Source of the DNA: MED-G105 sp039814575
GTDB lineage: Bacteria > Pseudomonadota > Alphaproteobacteria > Caulobacterales > Parvularculaceae
Direction: 5' to 3'
DNA length: 64,000 nucleotides
NCBI GenBank assembly: GCA_039814575.1
Contig: JBCCAY010000017.1
Span: forward strand, 11,058 to 75,057
In this document: positions 52,226 through 61,078 of the stretch, in pieces
Numbering within the stretch: position 1 is the first letter of the stretch
Layout: each line of letters opens with the position of its first letter
Translations under genes and position numbers: made by a program
Notes under the pieces: generated by a model
Told to the model about the DNA's origin: nothing
The model's database searches: none
Seen by the model: only the letters and a program-made list of their open reading frames with translations

Positions 52226-52939
52226 TTAAAGCGGCGCCGCGCCGACGGCACGCTTACCGGCGGCTGCGGCGGTGTCCGGCGGGCGTTCGACAATGCCGCC
52301 GCCTTCTAGGCGCAGCGTCGGTTTGCCGAGGACATCTACAAGATGCAGATCGTGGGTGGCGACGATCACCGAAGCGCCGAGGCGGTTCAACTCCACAAAA
52401 AGCTTCATAATTTTCTCGCCCATGGCCGGGTCCACATTGCCCGTGGGCTCGTCCGCCAAAATCAAATCCGGTTTCGAAACGAGGGCTCTTGCGAGCGCGA
52501 CCCGTTGTTGTTCGCCGCCCGACAAGGTGGCCGGTTTGGCGTCGATACGATCGCCAAGGCCCACCCAGTTTAAGAGTTCCCTTACATCTTCCCGATAATG
52601 ATTTTGGTTAACGCCCGCAATCCGCATGGGCAGAGACACGTTTTCGAAGGCCGTCAAATGCGCAAGCAAACGAAATTCTTGGAAAACGACGCCGATTCTG
52701 CGTCGCAAGGCCGGCAAGGCTTCGCGCGGCGCGTCCGTCACGTCCTCGTCAAACAGCGACAGGCGTCCGCCGGTCGGTTTATGGGCGAGATAAATCAACT
52801 TCAACAGCGAGGTTTTGCCGGCGCCCGATGGGCCGGTGAGGAAGCGAAATTCGCCCGCGTCCAGATTAAAGGAAATATTGCGCAGAACGTCGCCGCCCTC
52901 GCCATAAGCGAGGCTGACATCTTTGAAACTTACGACCAT
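52226..52939 (-). CDS. ftsE: Cell division ATP-binding protein FtsE
   Basis: A 237-residue ABC ATPase. Walker A is GPSGAGKTSLLKLIYLA, the Q-loop lies in VVFQEFRLLAHLTAFENVSLPMRI, the signature is LSGGEQQRVALARAL and Walker B is LILADEPTGNVDP, followed by the H-loop IVATHDLHLVD. It pairs with FtsX at the division site. A C-terminal alanine-rich tail is longer than in E. coli. It is the first gene of the leftward operon and is divergent from the zinc-ribbon gene. Confidence 0.96.
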   Translation of the reverse strand: MVVSFKDVSLAYGEGGDVLRNISFNLDAGEFRFLTGPSGAGKTSLLKLIYLAHKPTGGRLSLFDEDVTDAPREALPALRRRIGVVFQEFRLLAHLTAFENVSLPMRIAGVNQNHYREDVRELLNWVGLGDRIDAKPATLSGGEQQRVALARALVSKPDLILADEPTGNVDPAMGEKIMKLFVELNRLGASVIVATHDLHLVDVLGKPTLRLEGGGIVERPPDTAAAAGKRAVGAAPL

Positions 52940-53062
52940 GCGCTGTCACCGCCTCCCAATGTTTCGACGCCACGCTGTCCGCTGGCGTCGTCTGTCGCAC
53001 CCTGTCCGCGATCATCCGTTCTTGCGGAAACCGGATTTCACTAGCCCTGATTCTGGTCGCAT

Positions 53063-54865
53063 ATGATAATCACCTGTCCCAAATGTTCTACGCAATATGA
53101 AGTCGAGGAGAAGCGTTTCTCTCCCGATGGTCGAACTGTGCGGTGCGCGGAGTGCGACAACAGCTGGTTTGTGCCGGCGCCGGAGCCGATTGAAGACCTC
53201 GCCCCGATTGGCGCGCGGCGCAGTGAGCCGTCGGACGCCAACGAAAACGAAGTGTCGGCGTCGCAGAAGTCCGGCGACGCTAAAAGCAAAGTGCGCGCCG
53301 CCGCAAAGGACGCGCTCGCTGAAAAAAACGCCGACAATGACCCTGAGGATGGTGACGACGATATGTTCGACGCCCCGCGCTCTGCGTCGCGAGCCGATAA
53401 AAAGGGTAAGAAAAACGGCGATCGACCGCGCGATTCCAAAGGGCGCTTCGTGCGCAACAAAGATGACGAAGAGGAGAGCGGAGACCGTCCGGCACATTCT
53501 AGCCGGCGCGAGCGCGCTGCGCGCGACGATGCGCGCGATGATGTTCGCAGTAACGCGCGCAGTTACGAGCGCAGTGATGAGCGAAATGAAGAGTTTGACG
53601 ATCGCGACCGCGCCAAAAGCGCCTCAAGAAACGCGTCAAGACGCAGTTATCGTGATGACTTGGCGCCGGAGTCTGATTGGGACGATGACGACGACGTTCT
53701 CTTCGCAAAGCCTGTTCGAAAGCGCCAGCGCGATGAAGACAATGACGATGAAGACCACGTTGATGAAGAAACTGGCGGCGGCCGATATCGTGCGCGCGGC
53801 GGTCGCAAACGCGTCGCGTCAGATGATCGCGCGCGCGACGATGCGGAGCCCCTAGAGCGGTCCGAGCGCGCCGGGACGCGAGACGGAAAATTGCGCGAAA
53901 CCGTCGTCGACGCGGACTTCGAAGATATTGGACCGCCTTTAAAGCGCGACGCCCGCGAACGCGATGACGGCTATGAGGACGATTTCGACGATGACGATCG
54001 TGGCGCGCGCCGATTTGGGCGCGGCCGATACGATGAAGACGACGCTGATTTTGAGCTTGATCGGGCGGATCGCGCTGATCGCTATAAAGCCGATCCGTAT
54101 GATGATCGCTATGATGACGGTCGCGCTCGAAAAGACGGCGGCGTGCGTTCCTTCAAAGAAGATTACGACGACGCCCCTGCAGAGCGTCCGCACCGGGATG
54201 GTGCGCGCCTGAGGGAAGAGCGTCGACGCGCGACGGCGCTTATGCGCTTGGACGACCTCGATCCAATCGCGGAGCGTGTCTTTAATGATGAATTCTTCAC
54301 CGCCTTGCGGGTGCAGCCGAAAGAGCTTGAAAAAGCTATTCGCAAAGCACGTCGCAAAGCCGAGGCGCGTGAGAAAAACCGCATGACGCCGTGGAAGGCG
54401 ATCGGTTGGTCCGTATGGGCGAGCGCGGTCGTCGCTTTGGTTTTCGTCAGTTATGCGTATCGGGATAATGTCGTCGCGATGTTCCCCAACGCCGCGCGCG
54501 CCTATAGCGCCGTCGGCATTGACGCTGCGCCCTTTGGCTTAAAAATCGAGAACGTTCGCCATCGGGTTGCGATGTCGACAAACGGGCCGACGATTGAAAT
54601 CTCCGGCCGGCTTGTTAATGCGGGCCGTAAAGCGGTGGTTCCGCCGATTTTGCAGGCTGAAGCGTTGGGCGCTGACGGCGGACTTTTGTCACGCTGGACG
54701 TTTGAGGCGCGCGCCGACATGATTGATGCGGACGGCGCTGTAGAGTTCAATACGCGCGCTCCGGCGCCGGATGGCGTTGTAGAAGTAGCTTTGACATTTG
54801 TCCCTGTGGGTAGCGTAAAAGTGCCCGTCGGCTCGGCCTTCGCCGATACGATTTCGTCGCAGTAG
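53063..54865 (+). CDS. MJ0042 zinc-ribbon / DUF3426 membrane protein with very long charged linker
   Basis: A 600-residue protein. The N-terminal zinc ribbon has CPKC at 5-8 and CAEC at 29-32, followed by SWFVP, the MJ0042 signature. Residues about 55-390 form a low-complexity region dominated by Asp, Arg, Glu and Lys with runs of Asp and alternating RD/DR, predicted disordered. A transmembrane helix lies at about 446-466, and the C-terminal DUF3426 domain includes ISGRLVNAGRKAVVPPILQAEAL. Relatives are usually roughly half this length. Position next to ftsE and hpt is conserved. Function unknown, possibly envelope- or division-linked. Confidence 0.88.
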   Translation: MIITCPKCSTQYEVEEKRFSPDGRTVRCAECDNSWFVPAPEPIEDLAPIGARRSEPSDANENEVSASQKSGDAKSKVRAAAKDALAEKNADNDPEDGDDDMFDAPRSASRADKKGKKNGDRPRDSKGRFVRNKDDEEESGDRPAHSSRRERAARDDARDDVRSNARSYERSDERNEEFDDRDRAKSASRNASRRSYRDDLAPESDWDDDDDVLFAKPVRKRQRDEDNDDEDHVDEETGGGRYRARGGRKRVASDDRARDDAEPLERSERAGTRDGKLRETVVDADFEDIGPPLKRDARERDDGYEDDFDDDDRGARRFGRGRYDEDDADFELDRADRADRYKADPYDDRYDDGRARKDGGVRSFKEDYDDAPAERPHRDGARLREERRRATALMRLDDLDPIAERVFNDEFFTALRVQPKELEKAIRKARRKAEAREKNRMTPWKAIGWSVWASAVVALVFVSYAYRDNVVAMFPNAARAYSAVGIDAAPFGLKIENVRHRVAMSTNGPTIEISGRLVNAGRKAVVPPILQAEALGADGGLLSRWTFEARADMIDADGAVEFNTRAPAPDGVVEVALTFVPVGSVKVPVGSAFADTISSQ

Positions 54866-54943
54866 TCACTGCTGTCGAAAAATAATGCGAACGGGCGCTT
54901 CTTATAAGTTCACTTAACGGGCGCATAAGCGCCGGAGCGGCGC

Positions 54944-55456
54944 ATGAAAACACTTTACACGGAACAAGATATTGCCGCGCGTATTGACGCGATGGCGGAA
55001 ACGCTCGCCCACGACCATGAAAATGGTTTTGTGCTGGCGCCGGTGCTCACCGGCGCTTTTATGTTCGCGGCTGATCTAATGCGCGCTTTGTCCGCCAAGG
55101 GGGCCGACCCGGAGATCGATTTCGTTCAGCTTTCGAGCTATGGCGGCGCGCGCGCGTCGTCCGGCGTCGTGAAACTATTAAAGGATTTCTCCGTCGATCT
55201 CACCGGAAAGCCTGTCGTCATTGTCGACGACGTTCTGGACACGGGCCGAAGCCTGCACTTTGCCGCGGCGATGGCGGTGGAGCGCGGGGCGAGCGCGGCG
55301 AAAATCTGCGTCCTCGTCCGCAAGGCGACCGGGCGTTCGGTCGATGTTGACGCTGATTATGTGGGGTTCGAGGCGGGGGCGGATGATTTTCTCATCGGCT
55401 ACGGCATGGACGATGGCGGCCGCGGTCGCGGTTTGCCTTTCATTGGCGCGCTTTAA
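54944..55456 (+). CDS. hpt: Hypoxanthine phosphoribosyltransferase
   Basis: A 170-residue purine salvage enzyme that converts hypoxanthine or guanine with PRPP to IMP or GMP. The PRPP loop is VVIVDDVLDTGRSL, flanked by VLAPVLTGAFMFAADLMRAL and VDADYVGFEA, the base-binding region; LIGYGMDDGGRGRGLPFIGAL is the C-terminus. It is 78 bases downstream of the zinc-ribbon gene in the same direction. Confidence 0.93.
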   Translation: MKTLYTEQDIAARIDAMAETLAHDHENGFVLAPVLTGAFMFAADLMRALSAKGADPEIDFVQLSSYGGARASSGVVKLLKDFSVDLTGKPVVIVDDVLDTGRSLHFAAAMAVERGASAAKICVLVRKATGRSVDVDADYVGFEAGADDFLIGYGMDDGGRGRGLPFIGAL

Positions 55457-55668
55457 AAGCTAGCGCCGTCTCTTATGTTCGGCGTGGCCGCACGCGCTTA
55501 ATCGTTCTGTCATCAATGGTATGTTGAGTAAGCGCTAATGGGGCCTCGCAAACCCAAGCAGGCTCGAACGCCACGTAAGCTTCTGCAAGTTCTATGGCTT
55601 GCCGATGCGATGGATTTTATCAAATATCCGATAGGCGACAGGAAATTGGCGTGGAGGACGCAGCTGTC

Positions 55669-56853
55669 ATGTCCAATGATTTCGATGCGCTAAGGCTTAT
55701 GACGCCGGGCGGTGATGACGGCTATGCGCATTTCAACGCCGCCGGCGCGGCGCTAATGGACCAATCCGTCCTTAATGTACTGACGGAACACCAACAGCTC
55801 GAAGCGCGCATTGGCGGATATGAAGCGGCACGGCAGGCGCGCGACGCTATTGAGAGCTTTTATCCCACATTCGCCCGACTGCTAAATGCCGCGCCGGATG
55901 AGATCGCGTTCATGGAAAACGCGACCCGCGCATGGCAGGCGGTGTTCTATTCACTGGCGTTCAAGCCGGGCGATCGCATTCTGACGTGTGAGAACGAGTA
56001 CGCCAGTAATTACATCGCTTACTTGCAGCGCGCCCGCCGCGACGGCGTCGAGATCGACGTCGCGCCCACGACTGACACCGGCGATATGGATGTCGCGGCG
56101 CTGGAAGCGATGGTGAACGATCGTACACGGCTAATCTCCATCACCCATGTTCCCACGAGTTCCGGGAGCGTTGCGCCAGCCGCTGAGATTGGCGCTGTGG
56201 CGAAGAAATACGGCGTTCCTTATTTGCTCGACGCCTGCCAGTCGGTGGGGCAGATGCCGATCGACGTTGCGGCGATCGGCTGCGACATGCTGTCGGCGAC
56301 GGGCCGGAAATATCTGCGCGGTCCCCGGGCGACAGGTGTTCTTTATGTTAGCCGCGCAATGCAAGCGACGCTTGAGCCGTACGTGCTTGACTTGCATTCT
56401 GCTGAATGGACGGCGAGGGCCGAGTATGACGTTCGCAACGATGCGCGTCGATTTGAAAATTGGGAGCAAAACATCGCCGGCAAGCTGGCGCTCGCCCGTG
56501 CTGGGGAAAACGCCGCTAAGATTGGCCTCGATCGGCTCTATGACCGTATTCAAGACTTAGCTGCAACGTTACGGGCGGCGTTGAGACGCACGCCAGGCGT
56601 TGAAGTGTTGGACCGCGGCGCGGCGCTATGCGGCATCGTTGCGTTTAACGTCGATGGTTGGGCCGGGGAGGCGGTGCGCGCCGCACTCTTTGAACGGGGT
56701 GTCGCCGTTTCCGTTATCGACGGCTGGAACACGCGCATCGATGCGGAACGTCGCGGTCTTAACGAGGTCGTGCGCGCCTCGGTTCATTACTATACGAATG
56801 AAGCCGATATCGAGAAACTGATCGCGGCGCTAAGAGGGTTAATGCGCTCGTAA
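55669..56853 (+). CDS. Class V aminotransferase-fold PLP enzyme
   Basis: A 394-residue fold-type I PLP enzyme. YAHFNAAGAALM is the N-terminal cap, EIAFMENATRAWQAVFYSL holds the phosphate-side Thr, LLDACQSVGQMPID has the PLP-ring Asp and Gln, and SATGRKYLRGPRATGVLYV carries the Schiff-base Lys. The pattern is nearer isopenicillin-epimerase / EgtE-like enzymes than the IscS cysteine desulfurases, because no long Cys loop is visible. An ergothioneine C-S lyase role is conceivable given egtD at 41-42 kb, but 13 kb separates them. ATG at 55669 with GGAGG ten bases upstream is chosen. Confidence 0.82.
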   Translation: MSNDFDALRLMTPGGDDGYAHFNAAGAALMDQSVLNVLTEHQQLEARIGGYEAARQARDAIESFYPTFARLLNAAPDEIAFMENATRAWQAVFYSLAFKPGDRILTCENEYASNYIAYLQRARRDGVEIDVAPTTDTGDMDVAALEAMVNDRTRLISITHVPTSSGSVAPAAEIGAVAKKYGVPYLLDACQSVGQMPIDVAAIGCDMLSATGRKYLRGPRATGVLYVSRAMQATLEPYVLDLHSAEWTARAEYDVRNDARRFENWEQNIAGKLALARAGENAAKIGLDRLYDRIQDLAATLRAALRRTPGVEVLDRGAALCGIVAFNVDGWAGEAVRAALFERGVAVSVIDGWNTRIDAERRGLNEVVRASVHYYTNEADIEKLIAALRGLMRS

Positions 56854-57177
56854 CCACTTCGAGCATCGTGAATTGCAGTGGCGTCTAGGTGTCGCAATAC
56901 CTCTCGCGGTGAATTCTCGCAGATGAGACGCAAAGACGCGGAATTATTCTGAAGGTCGCCGAGGGCTGACTTAGATTGTCGTTCTGTAATGTCTGTCTTT
57001 GCGAACTATCGATGTGTTCGATGCAGAAACGTTTGTGCTTGAGATTGGCTTTCTCCTTTGGGTAAAAATCGAACAAACGTTTTGAGCGCCCTTCAAGTTT
57101 TTCAACTCAATTCTAAATCGCGACCGGCGCTGCGTACCGGCGTCGCATGAGTGCAATTGAGGCAAGGGGCCGTCTCC
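56854..57177. other. Intergenic region with a 10-bp inverted repeat
   Basis: 324 bases without a supported gene. AAACGTTTGT at 57027-57036 and its exact complement ACAAACGTTT at 57073-57082 form arms 36 bases apart, about 100 bases before the next gene; they could be two regulator sites or a long hairpin. Confidence 0.35.
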
Positions 57178-57579
57178 ATGGTCACGGAAGTCCGTCAGAT
57201 CAATTTCGGGTCGGCCGATCTTATTGACGCGCTTGTTGCGTTCCGTGAGAGCCATGCGGACTTCTTGCCGGCGGGACGTATCTTTATCCGTGGCGTCGCG
57301 AAAAGCGGCATGTTGCGGATTCAGGTCAGCATGAACTATGGCGAGAAAGCGCAGAACGCGATCTTCGACATTGGCGATTCCGACGTGCTGCGGGTCGTTA
57401 TTCACGCCTGTGAGGTGTTGGAGATTCCGATGCCGCGCATGGGCAAGAAATCCATCGCCGGATCGGTGAAAGGCGTTTGTCTAACGATCAAGGTCGATCC
57501 GGACGCGATGGACAAGAGCCACGATATCGGACTTGGCGAATTTTCCGGCGCACGGCGTTTGGATATGGCGCAGCCCTGA
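57178..57579 (+). CDS. Conserved-looking protein of unknown function
   Basis: I do not recognise this 133-residue protein. It has alternating hydrophobic strands (INFGSADLIDALVAFRE, GRIFIRGVAKSGMLRIQVSMNYG, DVLRVVIHACEVLEI, GVCLTIKVDPDAM) with no signal peptide, so it is likely a small cytoplasmic alpha/beta domain. The ATG at 57178 has AAGGGG about ten bases upstream. No operon partner is seen. Codon use fits the neighbouring genes. Confidence 0.65.
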   Translation: MVTEVRQINFGSADLIDALVAFRESHADFLPAGRIFIRGVAKSGMLRIQVSMNYGEKAQNAIFDIGDSDVLRVVIHACEVLEIPMPRMGKKSIAGSVKGVCLTIKVDPDAMDKSHDIGLGEFSGARRLDMAQP

Positions 57580-57672
57580 CAAAGTCCTTCTTTCACCGTT
57601 TTGCAAACGTCAGAATAAATTAGGGTACGGAGTGAGCTCTCCCGCAAACCATACCCGAGAGGGACGCTGAGC

Positions 57673-58191
57673 TTACTTATCGTCTTTTACGTTGGACGTG
57701 ACCATTGTCCAGTGGGCGGCTTCCTTCGTCGCGTAGTCGTAAAGCAATCGGGCTCCGTCGCCGCAGCCGAAGAACCCCGCGGCGCTCATCTCCTGTAAAG
57801 ACCGCATCTGGAGCGATTCCGTAAAACGTTCCGCTTCCGACGGAGAAACGCCGTCCGTATTTCTAAACAGTTCCCGCATGACAGTCGTCGCGACGGCGAC
57901 ATGACCTTCAAATAAGGTTCCCGAAGCGCCTTCTGTTTGGTCCGAAAACTTGCAACGCTTATAAATCCAAAAACCCTTTGCGATATGGGTATACGCGCTC
58001 GCGATGTTCAGTGTTTCTTGATCAAACCTTTGATCGTCGCCCAAGGCCAACTGACGAGCCTTTGACGTCAACAATTCCTTCACACGGGCATTTTCATCGG
58101 ACGCTTCAGCGGATGTAAAATATACACCCATTAAACAAAATGACAGCGTAAAGAAGCGTCTTACTCGATTCCAAAGCACGTCAGTAAGCAT
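57673..58191 (-). CDS. Exported protein of unknown function
   Basis: A 172-residue protein with a signal peptide (RRFFTLSFCLMGVYFTSAEAS). The mature part is probably helical, with two cysteines (KRCKF and FFGCGDGARLLYDY) that could pair outside the cytoplasm, and a WTMV segment near the end. No family was recognised. ATG at 58191 is chosen so that the hydrophobic signal lies at the N-terminus; a start at 58254 would add 21 polar residues. Flanking sequence is more AT-rich than the average for this window. Confidence 0.6.
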   Translation of the reverse strand: MLTDVLWNRVRRFFTLSFCLMGVYFTSAEASDENARVKELLTSKARQLALGDDQRFDQETLNIASAYTHIAKGFWIYKRCKFSDQTEGASGTLFEGHVAVATTVMRELFRNTDGVSPSEAERFTESLQMRSLQEMSAAGFFGCGDGARLLYDYATKEAAHWTMVTSNVKDDK

Positions 58192-58445
58192 GAGAATATT
58201 CCGTCGTGGCGTCTGAATAACCCTACATATAGTCAACTCTTCATCGATCGCCAAATACTTGGCTTCGTAAGCGTTTTGGAGCGTATCCGATGTTCAATGG
58301 TGACGGATTTTATATGCGCCTGATCGCTGCGGCGACTTGCTGTGCAATGAATGAAGAGAGCATGTTTGACGGATACCTTTGGTAAGTTACCATCATAAAT
58401 GTTTCAGCACTCTTATGTACTCATTATGCAGATTGAAAGCCCTTC

Positions 58446-59393
58446 ATGACAACACTACTGTACTCTCACGCCGCTTTCGCAGGCCACGAGACGCCGCCCG
58501 GCCATCCCGAACAATCGGCGCGCATGGACGCGGTGGCGCACGCTTTAGCGGCGCCGGAATTCGACATCCTAGAGCGCCTCTCCGCACCCTTGTGCGAGGC
58601 GAAAGTCGTCACGGCCGTTCATGCGTCCTCGCACTTGGAGAGAATAGAGGCCGCCGCGCAGATCGCGGCGGAAGGCGACGGGCTCGCCGCCCTTGACCCC
58701 GATACGACGATGGGCCCGACCTCGTTCGAGGCGAGCCGCCGCGCGGTCGGCGCGGCGCTCGACGCCGTCGACGCGGTATACAAGGGCGCCGCTCGCAATG
58801 CGTTCGTCGCGGCTCGCCCGCCCGGGCACCATGCTGAGCCGGGCCGCGCCATGGGCTTTTGCTTGTTCAACGCCGCGGCGCTCGCAGCCGTCCATGCGCG
58901 CGAGGCCCACGGCGCGCGCAAAGTGGCTGTGGTCGATTTCGACGTGCACCACGGCAATGGCACCGAGGCGGCGTTTTGGTCCGATGAAGCGACTTTCTTC
59001 GCCTCGTCCCATGAATTCCCTCAATACCCAGGAACCGGTAAAGAGGACGATCGCGGCGTCGCCGACAATATCGTCAACGCGCCCTTGCCGACCGGCGCCG
59101 GAAGCATGGCTTTTCGGCGGGCATGGGGCGATAAGATCTTGCCGGCGCTTAGCGATTTCAATCCGGATTTTATCATCGTATCGGCCGGGTTCGACGCCCA
59201 TAAAGCCGATCCGCTTGGCGGGCTCCTCCTCGACGAAGCTGATTTCGATTGGGTGACGGCGCAGCTCATGGGCGTCGCTGATGACGTCTGCGATGGGCGA
59301 TTGGTCTCGCTATTGGAGGGCGGCTATAATCTCGATGCGCTTGGGTCGAGCGTCGCGGCGCATGTGGCGCGCCTCGCCGGCGCCCGTCTCTAA
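58446..59393 (+). CDS. Histone deacetylase-family amidohydrolase
   Basis: A 315-residue zinc-dependent deacetylase of the arginase/HDAC fold. RPPGHHAEPGRAMGFCLFNAAALAA contains the catalytic His pair, VVDFDVHHGNGTEAAFW the Asp and His zinc ligands, and FIIVSAGFDAHKADPLGG the last zinc Asp. LLEGGYNLDAL closes the active site. Bacterial members act on acetylated polyamines, acetoin-related or other small amides; the substrate here is unknown. It runs in the same direction as the phosphatase and xseB genes downstream. Confidence 0.93.
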   Translation: MTTLLYSHAAFAGHETPPGHPEQSARMDAVAHALAAPEFDILERLSAPLCEAKVVTAVHASSHLERIEAAAQIAAEGDGLAALDPDTTMGPTSFEASRRAVGAALDAVDAVYKGAARNAFVAARPPGHHAEPGRAMGFCLFNAAALAAVHAREAHGARKVAVVDFDVHHGNGTEAAFWSDEATFFASSHEFPQYPGTGKEDDRGVADNIVNAPLPTGAGSMAFRRAWGDKILPALSDFNPDFIIVSAGFDAHKADPLGGLLLDEADFDWVTAQLMGVADDVCDGRLVSLLEGGYNLDALGSSVAAHVARLAGARL

Positions 59394-59539
59394 AACGCCA
59401 TATCCAGAGCGATCACTGCGATCATTTCTGTTGTTGAAATGTCCGCGGTTGAAATCCAGTGAGCAAACGCGGCATAACGATGCGATCTTATGTGCGGCCA
59501 TCGCCGCTCTCAATCGCGGGACTCGCGGCGACGAACACC

Positions 59540-60205
59540 ATGGCGGGACGGATTATCACTGCGCGGCACGGCCGTCCGGACCTCGCCCGCGATAAGAAAA
59601 TCACGGCGAAAGAATACGGGCCCTGGTGGGCGGCCTATGACCAAAGCGGTTTGGTTCCCGGCGAAGACCCTCCGGACAGTCTCGTTAAACTCGCTGCGTC
59701 GGCGACGACCGTGCTCTCCTCGACATTGCCGCGCGCGATCGAAACGGCTGCGCGCTTGACGAACGACGCCCGCGAGGTGCCGGCTGACCCGCTTTATGTT
59801 GAAGCGCCCTTGCCGCCGCCGCCGGTGCCGTTGTTGAAATTGCGCCCCGGCCCTTGGGGCGTCGTCTCCCGTAGCTTTTGGTTTTTCGGCTATGCGCCGG
59901 CCGGCGTTGAAACCCATCCGGAAACTTGGCGGCGGGTGCGGAAAATCGCGGACCGTTTGGAGGCTTATTCGGCGGACGGCGATGTTTTGCTCTGCGCCCA
60001 CGGCTATTTGAATTGGATGATTGATCGACATTTGCGCAAAAACGGCTGGGCCCGAACGGACCGCGAGGGCGCGAACAATTACTGGTCGTGGCGAATTTAT
60101 GAGCCGGTTGGAACGCCGGCGGCCGCCCCTGGACCCAATACCCAATCTGCCCCAGAATCAGTCCCTGAATCCGCTGTTGCAACAGGGTCGGCCCCTGGGC
60201 GTTAG
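59540..60205 (+). CDS. Histidine phosphatase family protein
   Basis: A 221-residue phosphoglycerate-mutase-like protein. RIITARHGRPDLARD holds the catalytic RHG, TTVLSSTLPRAIETAARLT the usual second helix, and VLLCAHGYLNWMI the second His motif. The C-terminal 30 residues are Pro/Ala-rich. Start is uncertain: the ATG at 59540 begins just before the domain, and upstream in-frame ATGs at 59480 and further lack clear sites. It lies between the HDAC-like gene and xseB. Substrate unknown. Confidence 0.82.
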   Translation: MAGRIITARHGRPDLARDKKITAKEYGPWWAAYDQSGLVPGEDPPDSLVKLAASATTVLSSTLPRAIETAARLTNDAREVPADPLYVEAPLPPPPVPLLKLRPGPWGVVSRSFWFFGYAPAGVETHPETWRRVRKIADRLEAYSADGDVLLCAHGYLNWMIDRHLRKNGWARTDREGANNYWSWRIYEPVGTPAAAPGPNTQSAPESVPESAVATGSAPGR

Positions 60206-60282
60206 CGCGCAACGTCCGATGGTGTTTTTCGCGACCTTGAAGCGTTGCAATTCCTCCCCGGTTCACGGAGAACGATGATCCT

Positions 60283-60528
60283 ATGGCGAAATCACCTGCA
60301 AAATTAGACGGCGTGCCTTTTGAGAAAGCGCTCGCGGAACTGGAAGAGATCATCCGGCAGCTGGAAAGCGGCGGCGTGGAGTTGGAAAAGTCAATCGAAC
60401 TCTATGAGCGCGGTGCGGCCTTAAAAGCCCATTGCGAAGCCAAGCTGCGATCGGCTGAGGAACGCATTGAGAAAATTGTCGCCGCGGGCGACGGCGCTCC
60501 GGCGAGCGAGCCGGCCGCCTTCGACTGA
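60283..60528 (+). CDS. xseB: Exodeoxyribonuclease VII small subunit
   Basis: An 81-residue helical protein: PFEKALAELEEIIRQLESGGVELEKSIELYERGAAL is the conserved XseB core, followed by a coiled helix KAHCEAKLRSAEERIEKI. It forms the small subunit of the single-strand exonuclease with XseA, which is not in the window. In many proteobacteria xseB is followed by ispA and dxs; here dxs follows after a 550-base gap. Confidence 0.94.
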   Translation: MAKSPAKLDGVPFEKALAELEEIIRQLESGGVELEKSIELYERGAALKAHCEAKLRSAEERIEKIVAAGDGAPASEPAAFD

Positions 60529-61078
60529 GCTTGACGGCCCCGTAACCGAAGCGCCAAGAGCCTGACTCAAAAGTCGCAAAAAATGACGACACTTGAAGGT
60601 CAGACGTTAACTCGCAGCAAAACTATGCGGGTTGGACGAATTTGTCCAACGGCTCTTATCTATTAAGGTTTAGAGCCGGAACCGAATGAATTCCCGAATG
60701 GCCTCTGGCGGCGTACTGACGTCTGATTTGCAACCACCTCAGCGCTTTGTAGCACTTTGGAGCAGGCTTTAAGGGCTCGCTCGTAGATTGACCGTGGCTA
60801 ATGCATCTCATTTGACGCACCGTCTTCACAATTCGATCAAAATACCGCCCTACGCGTTTGTTCTCTGCGCTGCGATGCAGTAGACAGAAGGGCTTGGGGC
60901 AGGCGCGGAAAGAAATTCCGACAATTGGCGAGACAACAAGCCGCCGCGCTTCAGGCCATTCGTTACGGCGCTTTGGACGGCGCCCACCATGCCGCATCAC
61001 TTGGTGATTCACTAATGGGTGCAGCTTGGCGCACCTAGAGCGCTTTCGCGGCGCATTTGAATATTAAAGGGGACCTCG
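60529..61078. other. Gene-poor stretch between xseB and dxs
   Basis: 550 bases with no gene I can support. A near-perfect palindrome GTTGGACGAATTTGTCCAAC lies at 60631-60650 and could be an operator or terminator-like element. A 118-codon minus-strand frame (60656-61012) has Arg/Cys-rich, non-family-like sequence and no good ribosome-binding site. ispA, often found at this place, is absent. An AAGGGGA site just before 61079 belongs to dxs. Confidence 0.45.

Noticed and set aside
53097..53855. 252-codon ORF in a second frame of the zinc-ribbon gene
   Set aside because: It lies wholly inside the main frame, arises from the biased codons of the charged linker, and shows no family motif.
60656..61012. 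118-codon minus-strand ORF between xseB and dxs
   Set aside because: Arg/Cys-rich sequence without family resemblance, no clear ribosome-binding site; treated as chance.
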